DNA of 64,000 nucleotides from the NCBI GenBank assembly GCA_035222895.1, contig JAVYIG010001043.1:1-64000 (forward strand), written 5' to 3'. Of this stretch, positions 1 through 10,831 are shown one piece after another. This stretch comes from Strongylocentrotus droebachiensis. Lineage: Eukaryota > Echinodermata > Echinoidea > Camarodonta > Strongylocentrotidae. The stretch's first letter is position 1. Each line of letters opens with the position of its first letter. The translations under genes and the position numbers were made by a program. A model generated the notes under the pieces. That model did no database searches and was not told the DNA's origin. It saw only the letters and a list, made by a program, of their open reading frames with translations.

Positions 1-102
1 GACCTTAAATTAGAGTTTATTGGTCGTTTACTTGATTGTACCCGTTCACCGTCGGACCCTGATTTCCCAAATGAACTCTTCCCATCAACACCACCATCAT
101 CA

Positions 103-417
103 TCATCCTTCATCATGAACCGATTTAATTATAATGATAATTATCATCATCATCATCATAAATATACATAAAGCAACAATATCACCCGAGAAATACGCCT
201 CAAAACGACGGCTCCTAGCCTTCTGTATTAGTACCACTCCCAGTTCTTTCACTCCTCTCTCTTCCAACAATTTCTGCAGACTGTCCATCCAAAGTATCCT
301 CCTTCTTCCCACAATTTTCCCTGTCAAAGCAAGATTATCTAGGCCTTCTTTACGTGTAATGTGACCCATGAACTTCAACTGCCCAATCAACATCTCACGT
401 ATCACTTTTCTTTGCAC
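103..417 (-). mobile_element. LINE reverse-transcriptase C-terminal remnant
   Basis: On the minus strand a frame reads as the C-terminal tail of a non-LTR endonuclease/reverse transcriptase polyprotein: a basic start, then GQLKFMGHITRKEGLDNLAL, GKIVGRRR and a W-M-D-S-L-Q-K-L segment. The order 'short hydrophobic GHI, basic residues, G-K-I-x-G-R-R, W-x-D' is typical of the end of RTE/L2/CR1-type LINE ORF2 proteins. Catalytic RT motifs are absent, so it is a 5'-truncated copy. It lies in intron 3 of the upstream chitobiase copy and is missing from the matching intron of the downstream copy, so it inserted after the duplication or was lost from the other copy. LINE clade is not assigned. Confidence 0.6.
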
Positions 418-560
418 TCAAGCTTGTGTAAGATCTTCCTCATTACTAACTTTGTCAGTCCAGGGGATTATGTACCGTGCAAAAAATTATGACATAAGAA
501 AACAATACGCAAGTCGATGGTCCGATGTGACGTTGACTTTCATGGTTCCCTCCATCTTAG

Positions 561-3545
561 GTGACGTTCGATTCTGCTTTCTCACCTGACTGCACGTGCT
601 TTGACCGATGCTACGACTACCATTCCATAGGCGAGATCGTAGACTACATCCTCATCATGGCTTATGACGAATTACTCGATCTTTTAGGTCTGAAGGCCAT
701 GGCCAATGCACCACTCAATATAACAACGCAAGGTAACCAATCAGGGCATATTAATGTCCACTTTTAGCTATTTCCCATAATATCATGTTTGCTATTGGCG
801 GGAGAGGGCGCTTTAGCAACTTGTACTACAAAGTGTGTCCATAGCCAATAAAGAAGTGTTGTGGTCTGATGAATAAGGCTCCAGACTGTGAACCACAATG
901 TGCGGAGTTAGAATCCCTCCGACAGAAGTAATGTCCTTTGCCAAGAATTTTAATCTGCATTACGTTTGCCACACTCCACCCAGGTGAGCTTAATTGGTTC
1001 TTGGTTCGATTATTCCTTCAAATGCACTGAGCCCTAGTAACGGTTGCCGGAGCTAAAGCCAACAAAACCAAACATTTTCATAAATAGGGCCCATGTGTCT
1101 CCTACGAGAGTCAAGAGCCTCCACCCTGTTACCACACTGCTTCCATGAAAGCCACTTGATTATTACGATTAAACGAATTCCCCTTTACAGAATGCTGAAT
1201 ATTAGCTTAGTATCTTATGTTAATTGAGCTCAAAGAATCGGTAAACTTTACTATAAAACAGAATATCAAAGTCATAGCAGTGTTTCTTTAAGACATTTTT
1301 TTCCTCAATCATTTTGTAGGTGTGGATGATTTCATCAAAGCCGGTGTACCTCCGGCCAAGCTTGTACTTGCCAATCCTTGGTACGGCTATAACTTCCCCT
1401 GTACGCTGTTAACAAAGGTAACTTGAAAACTAGTTCTGTAAGTTCAGTTCAGTTCGGTTTACTTTTAGTTCTGATATGTCTATTTCAATTAGACATCTAC
1501 CCCCGGACAACTATTTTAGAGGGTTGTTGTCCGGGGGTAGTTGTCCGGGGGAAGCTGTCCTAGGGGGTAGTTGTCCCAGGGGGTAATCGTCCTGGGGTGG
1601 TTTCCTTAGGGGGTATCTGTATCTGTCTCTGTCCGTGACGTACAATCACCAGCATCTGGTTGTCGTGTACGTAGTCGTCCGGGGGTAGTTGACTGGGGAG
1701 GTTTTCGGGGGGGGGGGGGGTGTGGACGCCCAGGGGGTAGGTGTCCGGATACGCATTATACCATTTATCTCATTGACAATAATGTTGTCAGTCTGTCCGT
1801 AGCCGTCGGGTTAAGCCCCCGAAGTCAGCTTGATTTCACATTTATTATGACACAACTAGGAAATGAAATAGATTTATAAGAAAAAAGATAAAGCGAGATT
1901 TTTTCCGAAACAAATTTGTATACTTGTCGATACGCGGGTTGAGCACGTCGATCAGATTTGATTTGATTCTATATACAATTGACCTGACCCTGGAAGTTGA
2001 TATCGGAGATTCGCGCAAGCGCAGACGCTATCTTAAGCGACCGCCTGTGAGTTGGCGGAGTGACCTTGGACGGTAGGAAAGAGCTACTCAATACTTTGCT
2101 CAAGCTAGTTATTGGTTTATTTTTTCTTTAGAACGACACTTGCAATTATAAGTTGAGTACATGGGAACAACAAGGCTATGGTACTATCATGGAACTCCTG
2201 GCGAACAACTCTACGACCGGTCGAAAGTGGAGCGAGGAATACCAGTCACCATATTTCGAATATAAGGTGAACTTAAAAAAATATTGATGAACCTGATAAT
2301 GATAATTATATAATATTGAATGGCCTTCAGTGGGATACAAGGGTCCCACGAGCTGATAAGCATGTTTCGTCGAAACCATCACGAGTGAAATATTCCCCAA
2401 ACGAGTGCGATATTATATAAAAGATGCATAGCAGTGAGGGCATTAGTAAGAATTACCCACGCAAGGTACCTTTAAATTTGGAACAATCTAATAACACGCC
2501 CCGAGGCGATGTGTGTTTGACACCGAGTGTGGACAATTTTACTAATGCCCGAACAAAATGATGTGTTTTATTTGTTTTATAAGATGATGTTTTATTAGTT
2601 TTATCAAATGTGTTATAACATGATTTTACTAATGACCGGTCATTAGTAAAACTACGTGTTACGGGCAGCTACAGTACACTGCCTACAGTTACATGCCTGG
2701 TCACGTGTATGCTCTTAACCAATCATTTGATTAGGATCCGCTTCGTCATCTTGTGAACCCCTTGTATCTCATTGAAAGTAAAGCCATTTAAATATTATTC
2801 TTATTAACTGAATGTTACCTAGTAACGCTATTTCCACATTACTATCATCTATTACACATCTATGTTTTTTGTTATTAACTTCAATTTTTAACACAGGGAT
2901 TAAAACTTACACATCCATTGTTCCAGCCTTTGTGTATTTATCGCTCATTCGCTGTTGTGAATATTTGGAGGTCCTGTGAGTGGCCGTAGTGCAGCAACAA
3001 AGGCAAGGAATAAATCAATAAACTACTCTTATATAAATATTAAACAGTTCATATGAAGCCGCATAGAACATCACATGTATATTGCAACAAATAACCCAAA
3101 ACATAAAAGAATTTGTCAAAATGTGCCTGATTCTACCAAATTCAATGTGGATATTGAAAATGGTTCAAGTAGCTTTTACGGATTTTTTAATGTTGTTTCT
3201 CTTTCTCTCTCTCTCTTTCTTTAAATCTTCCGCAACCTTGATCTCCTCTTCTTTCTCTCTGTCTTTCTTGGTTCCTTTCTCTCACAAACCCTCTTTCACC
3301 CCTGTTCTCCCCTTCCTTTTCCTTTTTAGGACAGCGAAACTGGGCAGACTCACCAGATATGGTATGACGACCCGACTAGTCTCACTCTACGCTTTAAGAT
3401 GGCAAAGAACAAACAGCTCTATGGCGTATCTGTATTCCAAGCCGATTGTCTGGATTATAGCACCAATCAAAGGCTGTTATTGAGACTAATGCAATGTGGG
3501 ACGCTTTCCTCGGAGAATAAAATCACAAAACTCTTCCAAAATTAG
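561..3545 (+). CDS. CTBS: Di-N-acetylchitobiase (GH18), 3' half, frameshifted last exon
   Basis: Four exons of a second chitobiase gene: 561-732, 1320-1417, 2132-2266 and 3330-3545, each with AG acceptors and GT donors and the same phases (1, 0, 0) as the complete copy. Exons 1-3, with the catalytic DxxDxDxE exon, lie left of the window. Visible GH18 features are VTFDSAFSP, the MAYDE strand-6 motif and NPWYGY. Exon 4 has one extra codon (LLDLLGL for LDLVGL) and loses the N-glycosylation sequon at SPNCT (now SPDCT). In exon 7 one A is missing in the ACCAATCAAAAGG run, so the last ~20 residues are replaced by an unrelated 27-residue tail ending at the TAG at 3543. Either a decaying duplicate or a protein with a new C-terminus. 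AATAAA at about 4082 is a plausible poly(A) signal. Confidence 0.8.
1490..1760. repeat. Degenerate G-rich minisatellite (unit ~17-18 bp)
   Basis: Imperfect repeats of GTCCGGGGGTAGTT fill part of intron 5 of the upstream chitobiase copy. The corresponding intron of the downstream copy is only 160 bp and lacks the block. Confidence 0.7.
2434..2660. repeat. Inverted-repeat cluster around GGGCATTAGTAA with 28-bp palindrome
   Basis: GGGCATTAGTAA near 2437 is inverted at about 2549-2562 (TTACTAATGCCC). At 2624-2651 the same core forms a perfect 28-bp palindrome centred on ACCGGT. The block is intronic and kept in the other chitobiase copy at about 14177-14413. It looks like an old MITE or a pair of them. 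Confidence 0.6.
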
Positions 3546-4944
3546 TACATTTAAAAACGTGATTTGATGTTTAAAGGTTAACAAGAATCTCCCTTTTGAT
3601 TTTAATTGTAGGGTTTAAATGTTAAGATAATTGGATACCTGGTAAATTTCATACTCGTGGCTGAAATCGACCCCGGCACTGAAATACTTTAAGGCCTATG
3701 TTACTTTTTTTCGAATTATGCAATTGGCACTGTACTGACAATGCCTCAAGTTTGTTGTGTACCCATTTTTATGTGAAGTGCATATGAATATCCGCCATAT
3801 TGAGTCGGGGGAAGGTGTAAGATTACCTAAGCATTTTTAAACATATATTTTCTAATTATATTACAGAGCACTTGTAACTTTTTTTTATTCTCAAGGGGTC
3901 TATAAAATAAAAACCGCGCTCTTTATTAGACTCCTCCACTGTGTTTCACCACTTTGCCAATCTTAAATGATTTAGGCCTATTTGAATAATTATAATCATT
4001 TGTCGTATCTGTGGTTCATGTCATATTATTGAATTTGTATATAGTGTATATTCATTTGATTATGTTATATTATGCGGAAAAAATAAAGAAACCTTGAAAC
4101 CTTTCTTCATCTCAAATGTGTAATTACATTGCATGTATTGTCAATTTTAGATGTGATTTGATAACCAACCTTGGGGTAGTAGGTTTGCAAAGCTGTTATG
4201 AAGCTTGTACACTTGGACTTTCTAATGTCCAGCACATGATGCTATTATAACCATTATATAATATTGCCCACTGGCCAGTACCAGAAAGGGATCTAGATGT
4301 CCGCACTTTTGCTAAATGAAATGCTTATTCATGAATTGGTAATGTTTCAACAACAAAAAAACAATTAATAGTTAGTCCGACAGAACATCGGTCTAACCTA
4401 TTAAGTATTATATCACTATCTTCCATCTATTTTTCATCCTGGTTGTGAGAGGAACTTGATAAAATATGTTGTGTACAAATTAACGATACATCACAGCCAT
4501 GTAAAGGCATTGTTTAACAATGTGTCAAGTCTTACAAATATGAGATGCATGGCCCTACGCGTTATGAGTGTCTGTGATATGGTGTAATATTGAAGCCTTA
4601 CAAAATTGCGCTTCAAAATGATTATGAAGTGCCTTAAAGTGTTAAAATCTTTGATTGACCGGTTTTACCACACCGATTTTCCCCTGTCAACTGCAGTGTT
4701 ATAGTAGCCTTTACGAAAACGGTTTTTGAGATTTCGAATTCCAAACATAAATATCTTGATAACCATGCAAACAGCTTGTTAAAGTCATGGGATTCCTGAC
4801 TGACCTACAGGTTTATAATTTTGATTGCATCATGAGCTAAATCCGGGATTTTGTTAAGAATCTGAGACCAATCCCTTTAAGAAATCTTCTTCTTCGAGTT
4901 AACGGGTTTTCTTCATCACATCGTATACTAGTTCCTATGTACTA
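3546..4944. other. 3' flank of upstream chitobiase copy, no gene seen
   Basis: Contains the likely 3' UTR (AATAAA at ~4082, followed by ACCTTGAAACC, as in the downstream copy) and AT-rich sequence. No further coding frame or named repeat recognised. Confidence 0.5.
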
Positions 4945-5388
4945 CACTCTAAATTACAGGGATTTAAAATTTAAATCTTAAGCCGGATTTGAATGAATTA
5001 AATCCATAAAGATTGATTTTTAATCTTAAAAGATTGCTAAACTGGTTCTTAATCCGAGTTTCAAATATATTTGTTTCAATCCCAAAAGATTAATAAAAGT
5101 TCCGAAAATTAACGGCAAATTGACCAATCCTGGCGATAAGATTTTGTCACATGACAAAGAAGTCCCAAAAAGGATTGCTTTTAAATCTTTATCAGGGTTA
5201 ATTTTAATATAGAAAGATTTATAATATAAATCTTTTGAACTTATTTTTTAATCCTTTACAGATTAAAACTTTTTAATCCTAGCGAAGATTAATTTTAAAT
5301 CCACATCGATTGGTCCCTACCTACAGTACATGAAAGATTTAAAAATAAATCCTATAGATTTAAATTTAAATCCCTGTAATTTAGAGTG
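4945..5388. mobile_element. TA-flanked inverted-repeat element (MITE)
   Basis: The ends are exact inverted repeats: CACTCTAAATTACAGGGATT at the left, its complement at the right, continuing through TTTAAA. TA lies on both sides (4943-4944, 5389-5390), fitting a Tc1/mariner-type target duplication. The interior is full of AAATCTTT-like A/T stretches and has no transposase. Length 444 bp. Confidence 0.7.
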
Positions 5389-5445
5389 TACATACTTTAC
5401 CCTTGCTTCTGGTCAGTTTCTTTCACTATTTAATCGCACGACCAG

Positions 5446-5600
5446 GGACCCGTTTCACACCGCATTTTTTCGATGACTAATGAACAACAAACAGTGTCAA
5501 ATATGCTGGTGAACGTTCAGAAGCAACGATTTCACTAGCTAATAACAAAAACTGTAATTTGTCACCGATGAGAAGTTTGGTGAGTTGGGGCCAAGAAGTT
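5446..5600. mobile_element. GGGACCCGTTTCACA repeat-family copy
   Basis: Starts GGGACCCGTTTCACA and carries CTGTAATTTGTCACCGATGA near its other end. Related copies lie at about 16422-16550 (matching position in the other duplication unit) and 24830-24985. Probably a short non-autonomous DNA transposon, old enough that the inverted ends are degraded here. Confidence 0.45.
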
Positions 5601-5756
5601 AAGTTTTATCTTTAACTTCACCATCTTAATGAATCGTTGCTGTATGGGTCCAAAGATCACTCCTTCAACGGATAACGCTTCTCTTCCTATCTCTCTACTT
5701 GTACTATCTAACATCAATTAGTAGACTTGCTGTGCAGTGTATATAGCAAAACAAAA

Positions 5757-6145
5757 GAAAGCCGTCTCGCCGACAACACACCCCACTCATCGACTCGAAA
5801 CTCTCCTAAGTCCGCAACCCGGAAACTCCACCCCAGACGGATAGTCAGACGAATTACCAGCCGACCATCCATGCCCACTCCCCGATGACTCAAGCGGACA
5901 TACGGTCACCTATTTTCCCCTGACGTCCGCACACCGGTGACTTAAGCTCACGCACGCCAGCTATTCCCCACTCCTGACGACGGATATAGTCAACCTGTTC
6001 GAAACGTCGAGCCACTCATCCTCTCCAAGCGCTATAGTTCTCCTGAGAACTATATGCCAAGAAAGATAACAAACAGTCCTTTTCAGGACTACACTCCTCC
6101 AAGAAAGATTACCGAGTCAGAGTCCTGTTCAGGACTCCTCATACC
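5757..6145 (+). mobile_element. Retroelement-like repeat with hairpins and CTGACGA...GAAACGTC core
   Basis: Compositionally distinct C-rich block. Near 5973-6010 it contains CTGACGA, then ~20 bases, then GAAACGTC, which resembles the hammerhead-ribozyme core order of Penelope-like elements. It is followed by hairpins with stems TATAGTTCTC/GAGAACTATA and AGTCC-TTTTC-AGGACT. A second copy lies inverted at about 49310-49457. The ribozyme reading is uncertain because the expected stem II pairing is poor. Confidence 0.4.
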
Positions 6146-8834
6146 TCTCTCTCTCTCTCACACACATGGTGCAACCGCAAACCTACTGTATAAAAAGAAA
6201 GTTATATACAGCAGAAATACTCTTTGTTCTTCTTGTAATAACATGACATATAATGCATAAAGTAAATAATATAATGTACCATAATACATCCAAAGATTTA
6301 GATATATAAAGCCTAATATAGCAATTGTCTAAATATATTATAACTCATGTTATCCACAATAGGTAAATGATTCAACAATATAATTTAAACGAAACAAGAC
6401 GAATATCATGGCTAATTCTAGACAAGAACATGACACAAGTTTGTCTGAGTAAACCAATTAAAGCTGATTCATCAAAAGATAAAAGGCTTGACATTAACAA
6501 CTTCCGATAGTATACGCAAGGTCATCTTCATATCCAATCGACTTAAATTTGTCAAGTAGGCAAGATAATAATAATAGCACGTGACTGTAATCACGTAATC
6601 ATGTATAACTAATCAACAGCGATTAGGTTACGTCAATTCGAATGAGGTTGAAACTCTGTTTATCAATATCCATCATAATTATGAAGGGAATCAGTGCACA
6701 GGTTCGGAATAGGCCATGTGTGTAATTTAAAACAGGGTTGTTAACGCTAATTCGTTAAGATATGATGCGGCAATAACCGCGGTAATAACCGTGACATGTT
6801 TTAAATGATGATGTAAAGTGTAATACGCTTCGCATTTCTGTATCTCATAACACAGAGCTCATAGATCTTTGTTGCGCGCAGTTCTGCATTCATGTTCACG
6901 TAACAAAAAACGTGGTTGCTTTCTTGCGGCGGTTTACCGCGTCGTATCTGAACGAGCCTTTACTGATTTTTGTTTCTCAATATGATGCATAGGCCTACTT
7001 CTCTCCTTAAAAAAAAAAAAAAAATCTCACAGAATCAAACGAAACTTACACTGAATGTTCAAGATTACAAATAAATGACATGTGCCAAACAATTTTGGAA
7101 GAAAATGTATACTGGCTGAGTAATGAGCATAGAAAGACAAGGAAATCAAGGTAGTACTAGCCCCGACACCATGTGTGTTGTCCCATATATAGCTTTCTAT
7201 GTGAGTGATTGTTACTTTACCAAGACTCGGTCAATTTTATTATGATTTTGATGACTCCAGAACCTTGCAGTGCACACCAATACTTACATGCTACATGATC
7301 AACTGTTTCTGATCCTTTCCACACCTTTTCTTTCACAATGCTATCGCATTATCAGTACTAAAGTTTATCTTTAACCCCCTGGTTACCAACTCCTTGATTC
7401 CCTTGCTGCGTAAAACCGCATCTCTATAGATGAGATTCACGTTGCATACATGAGTTGTTGCTATGTCGGGCAACTCATATGGCTCCGTTTAGTCTCATTT
7501 CACAACGCCCCCTATCGTCAGAGCATGGTCAGATTCAGCAGCCTAACATGTTAGCCTATGGACGTTTTTTTTAAAAATCGTTAAAAATTCATTTGTTGTT
7601 TAAACGAAAAGCACATCCACCCCGACGTACGTTATCACTAGCTCTTACATTAGAGCCCTCATGTCTCATTGACTTTTGAAAGTTCACCCACCGTAATTTT
7701 TCAAAATAGGTTGCAAGCTCGTCATTGCCTATAATACACATGTGAAACAAGTCTAACTTTGGACTCAGTAATTACCAAGCGATTTGAAGTTTATAGGTCG
7801 AGCACACGAAACATAAAAAGCATGAATTATCATAGATCACTTCTGCCTATTTCATTATGTCCATTTCATCCAACCCCCACCGTAATTTTTCCATTTAGTA
7901 AAAGCAAACATTTTGCCGAGTTTAGCAAAAACATGAATTTTCATGAACTGTCAGACAATACAGCCTTTTAGTACGTAACGTATAGTGAATGGGAATGTGC
8001 GATGATCCGTTCAGGAGGTAGAGGTCAGTGGTTTGTGCTGGCAATGTTCACGCGAGCGAAAATGAGACAATCGGAGCAATATGTCTCTCCTAAAACTGTC
8101 TGTCGGCAAGAGAAACTTTGAACAAAAGCTAGGTATCCATGAAGTTAGTAAACACGTTCATCGACTCAAATTTGTCAAATAAGCAAAACTTTTGCTTGTA
8201 CCTGTGATCATTGTAGTATACGTCATTTCTATTACGTCATTTAAGGACGTCACACGTAGCAGTCCACTATGTCGACGTGCATATCGAAAAGTCCCTAATC
8301 ATAGCTATGAACGACATCAGTGCACACGCCTGTAGAAGGCCATTCTCGTAATATAATCAGATGTATACAACTTATTCCTAGATCCTAACCAAATAATTGG
8401 TCCGACGCGGTCACGTGTGATTCATTTACTGAGACTATCACAATTTTTTGTTTTCAATGAAAAAGCATGCAATTGTTTTCAGTACTATCCAACGATTTTT
8501 AGGACACCGCGAAGCGCAGTGCTCAGTGCGTGTAGAAGTTTAATATTGCACTTTAAAGGAAACCTCAATCCAAGAACGAAAACGTGACTTATTTTAAGAG
8601 ATTTATTATATTATTTCCCATTAATCTACAACATTCCCCACCAAAGTGTATGAGAGAGCCATTAAACAAAAATAATGTACAGTTTTTTAGCACGACATGG
8701 GCATCGCCATTTTCTTGATCACTTGACGTACTATATGAAATCGTTTATGAAGTAAATGTATTCTAATTTATGGATGCTTCTTTCCCAGGTGTTGGTGATG
8801 ATAAATCATTTTATTCACCCGCTATTGTCCTTTG
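6146..8834. other. Intergenic stretch, diverged repeats only
   Basis: AT-rich, no credible coding frame. Segment 7140-7380 is similar to 28020-28270 and 60290-60440 (shared words CTTTACCAAGACT, TTTTGATGACTCCAGAACCTTGCA). Segments 6480-6760 and 8120-8400 share weak similarity (CGACTTAAATTTGTCAA, AATCAGTGCACA). A possible old inverted-repeat element spans about 6745-6965 (GATATGATGCGGC versus CGTCGTATCTGAACG). Confidence 0.4.
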
Positions 8835-8914
8835 CAGGCGCGTACGCAGGGGGGTGGTTTTGGGGTTAACCCCCCCCCCCCCTCGAGTTCTTCTTATGTG
8901 TATGTTTATATTTA

Positions 8915-8945
<31 letters not shown>

Positions 8946-9056
8946 CAATGGCTGACCTAAAAAAAGGTGACCTTACCCCCCCCCCCCCCCCCAACGGAAC
9001 AAAATGTCAATTTTTCAAATGTCCAGACCAAAAAAAGGAAAAAAAGTGTCCGCTTC

Positions 9057-9094
<38 letters not shown>

Positions 9095-9229
9095 CTGAGC
9101 GACTTTTCGGCCGGTGCGATTTTCAAATTTTCGGGAGCAAAATAATAAAGCTGAGTCGTTGCGAAATTTTTGGTCCGATTTTAACCCCCCCCCCCCCCCC
9201 CCCTTGAAAAAATCCTGCGTACGCCACTG
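8835..9229. mobile_element. hAT-type MITE with poly-C/poly-A tracts
   Basis: Begins CAGGCGCGTACGCAGG and ends CCTGCGTACGCCACTG, flanked by a perfect 8-bp target duplication GTCCTTTG (8827-8834 and 9230-9237). The interior is long C and A runs with the phrase AAAGGTGACCTTACC. No transposase. Relatives are at 10830-11166 and 18541-18760. The open frames crossing it on both strands are homopolymer artefacts. Confidence 0.85.
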
Positions 9230-9237
9230 GTCCTTTG

Positions 9238-10202
9238 TATTACAATTGCCAGAAGGAAAATTGCATAAATAAGTATTTGCTCTTCTGTGGTAAAGGTTTC
9301 TCATGAATATTCTCGTTTCAGAATACCTGCACATAATTATTCTTTGTGGGCCTATGCATGTGTAGCACTGTGGGCGTACACACACTTTTTGAGGTAACTG
9401 CGCACTCTTTGTGCACGCTAAAAAAAGCCCATTAAACTTGAGCGTTATAATGACACAAATCAACCGTTATACAAATTATTTTTTACGTCAAACAGCAAGG
9501 AATTAGAAGTTCTTTGTATAAAACAAATGATTCATGTTTCCATTCTTTTATCAAACGATCTACCCGCGCTCTTGTTGATTCTGCTAATGCACTATCATAT
9601 ATGCATATACAGCCTCGACTCGAGTACGGATACGTCATCAATGAACTCATTCGCATGCGTCATTTGTATAATTATTACTATTAGATGCACACCTCTTTGT
9701 TTTAAGAGGTCCTCGATCGTGACGGATTTATTCCATTCACGTGCCCCGATATAATATGTTCATAGAACATACAAATTCCATAGGCCTACGTCACGTGCTG
9801 TCAGTGAAAGGGCAGGCCATAAAATCTGTCCGACAAAGTAGCAACCAATGTATGCTTAATTCGCATTCTGGCTATTGATATAACAGCTTGGTGAATGTAT
9901 CTTGGTGAATGTGAATGTAGCTCGTCGCAAGGCAGGAAACCTGTATCAATTTCAACACATTTCGGAAATGATCTATTAACTGAAAATGCATGTAATGTTA
10001 TCTGTTTCGGTTTCCGGTCTGCATTTGGCAACAGAAAGATGAACTCATTGTCACGTGCGAGAGTTTCCTATTTGTATTGGCACGCCCATTGAACTGCGCA
10101 CATATTAAAGTAACCCACGCTAAACGTATTTTTGATAAATTTATTATATTATGCGTTCTACAGTTGTCAACAAGGAAGGGGGCCATCAACTATCCAAGTA
10201 AA
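9238..10202. other. Upstream region of complete chitobiase gene
   Basis: No coding frame recognised. An A/T-rich TATA-like word (TTATTATATTATGCG) lies at about 10140, some 60 bp before the start codon, and could be the core promoter. A short direct repeat (CTTGGTGAATGT) lies near 9890. Confidence 0.3.
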
Positions 10203-10793
10203 ATGGCGTCGGTAGTCCCACATGTGTTCGTTCCGTGTATGGTTTTGATACTCGGTTTGTACTCTTGGGTGGCTAACGGGGTTGATTTCCAGAGGGATCC
10301 GCCTTGCCCTTGTTCTGATCCAGCTCTGTGTGATCCTATACGAACCGATCCAAAGAAGGAGGTGAGAAAATTGTGAGCTGGAAGGAATTTTGAACCATTT
10401 CAAAAATGGAAATAAATTGCATTTGGGGTCAATATTAGTTTGCTGGACATCCGTTTGATTGCATTTCCTACACATAATTTGTTGTTAATGTTAATCAGCT
10501 TGATTAATATACCTTACTTTGATATATAAAATACAAATTATACTACTGTTAATGATGTTATTACTACTACTACTACTAATACTGCTACTACTACTACGAC
10601 TACTACTACCACTACTAATATCACTACTACTACTACAATTAACGCTAGCACTACACTTCTACTAGTACTTCTATACTAATACTACTTGTATATACTGCTG
10701 CTTATACTACCATGTCTACTACTACAATTTATTTTACTATAGTCTACTACTTATACCTGTACTGCTGCTTTTTCAAATACTACTAATTCAATA

Positions 10794-10831
<38 letters not shown>

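Larger units (their letters stand above)
1..5735 (+). repeat. Upstream copy of a direct tandem duplication (chitobiase locus)
   Basis: Bases from 1 onward match 12588 onward (the intron 3 start of the downstream copy), and the similarity continues through exons, introns and 3' flank to about 5732, matching about 16692. Exon 7 to exon 7 spacing is 11,725 bp. The copies differ by insertions: a LINE fragment in this copy's intron 3, a minisatellite block in its intron 5, and about 1.1 kb extra 3' flank (roughly 4245-5400) with a TA-flanked element. Confidence 0.85.

Noticed and set aside
8957-9463. 168-aa minus-strand frame with poly-Gly
   Set aside because: Runs through the C homopolymers of the hAT-type MITE and its flank. 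Poly-Gly is an artefact.
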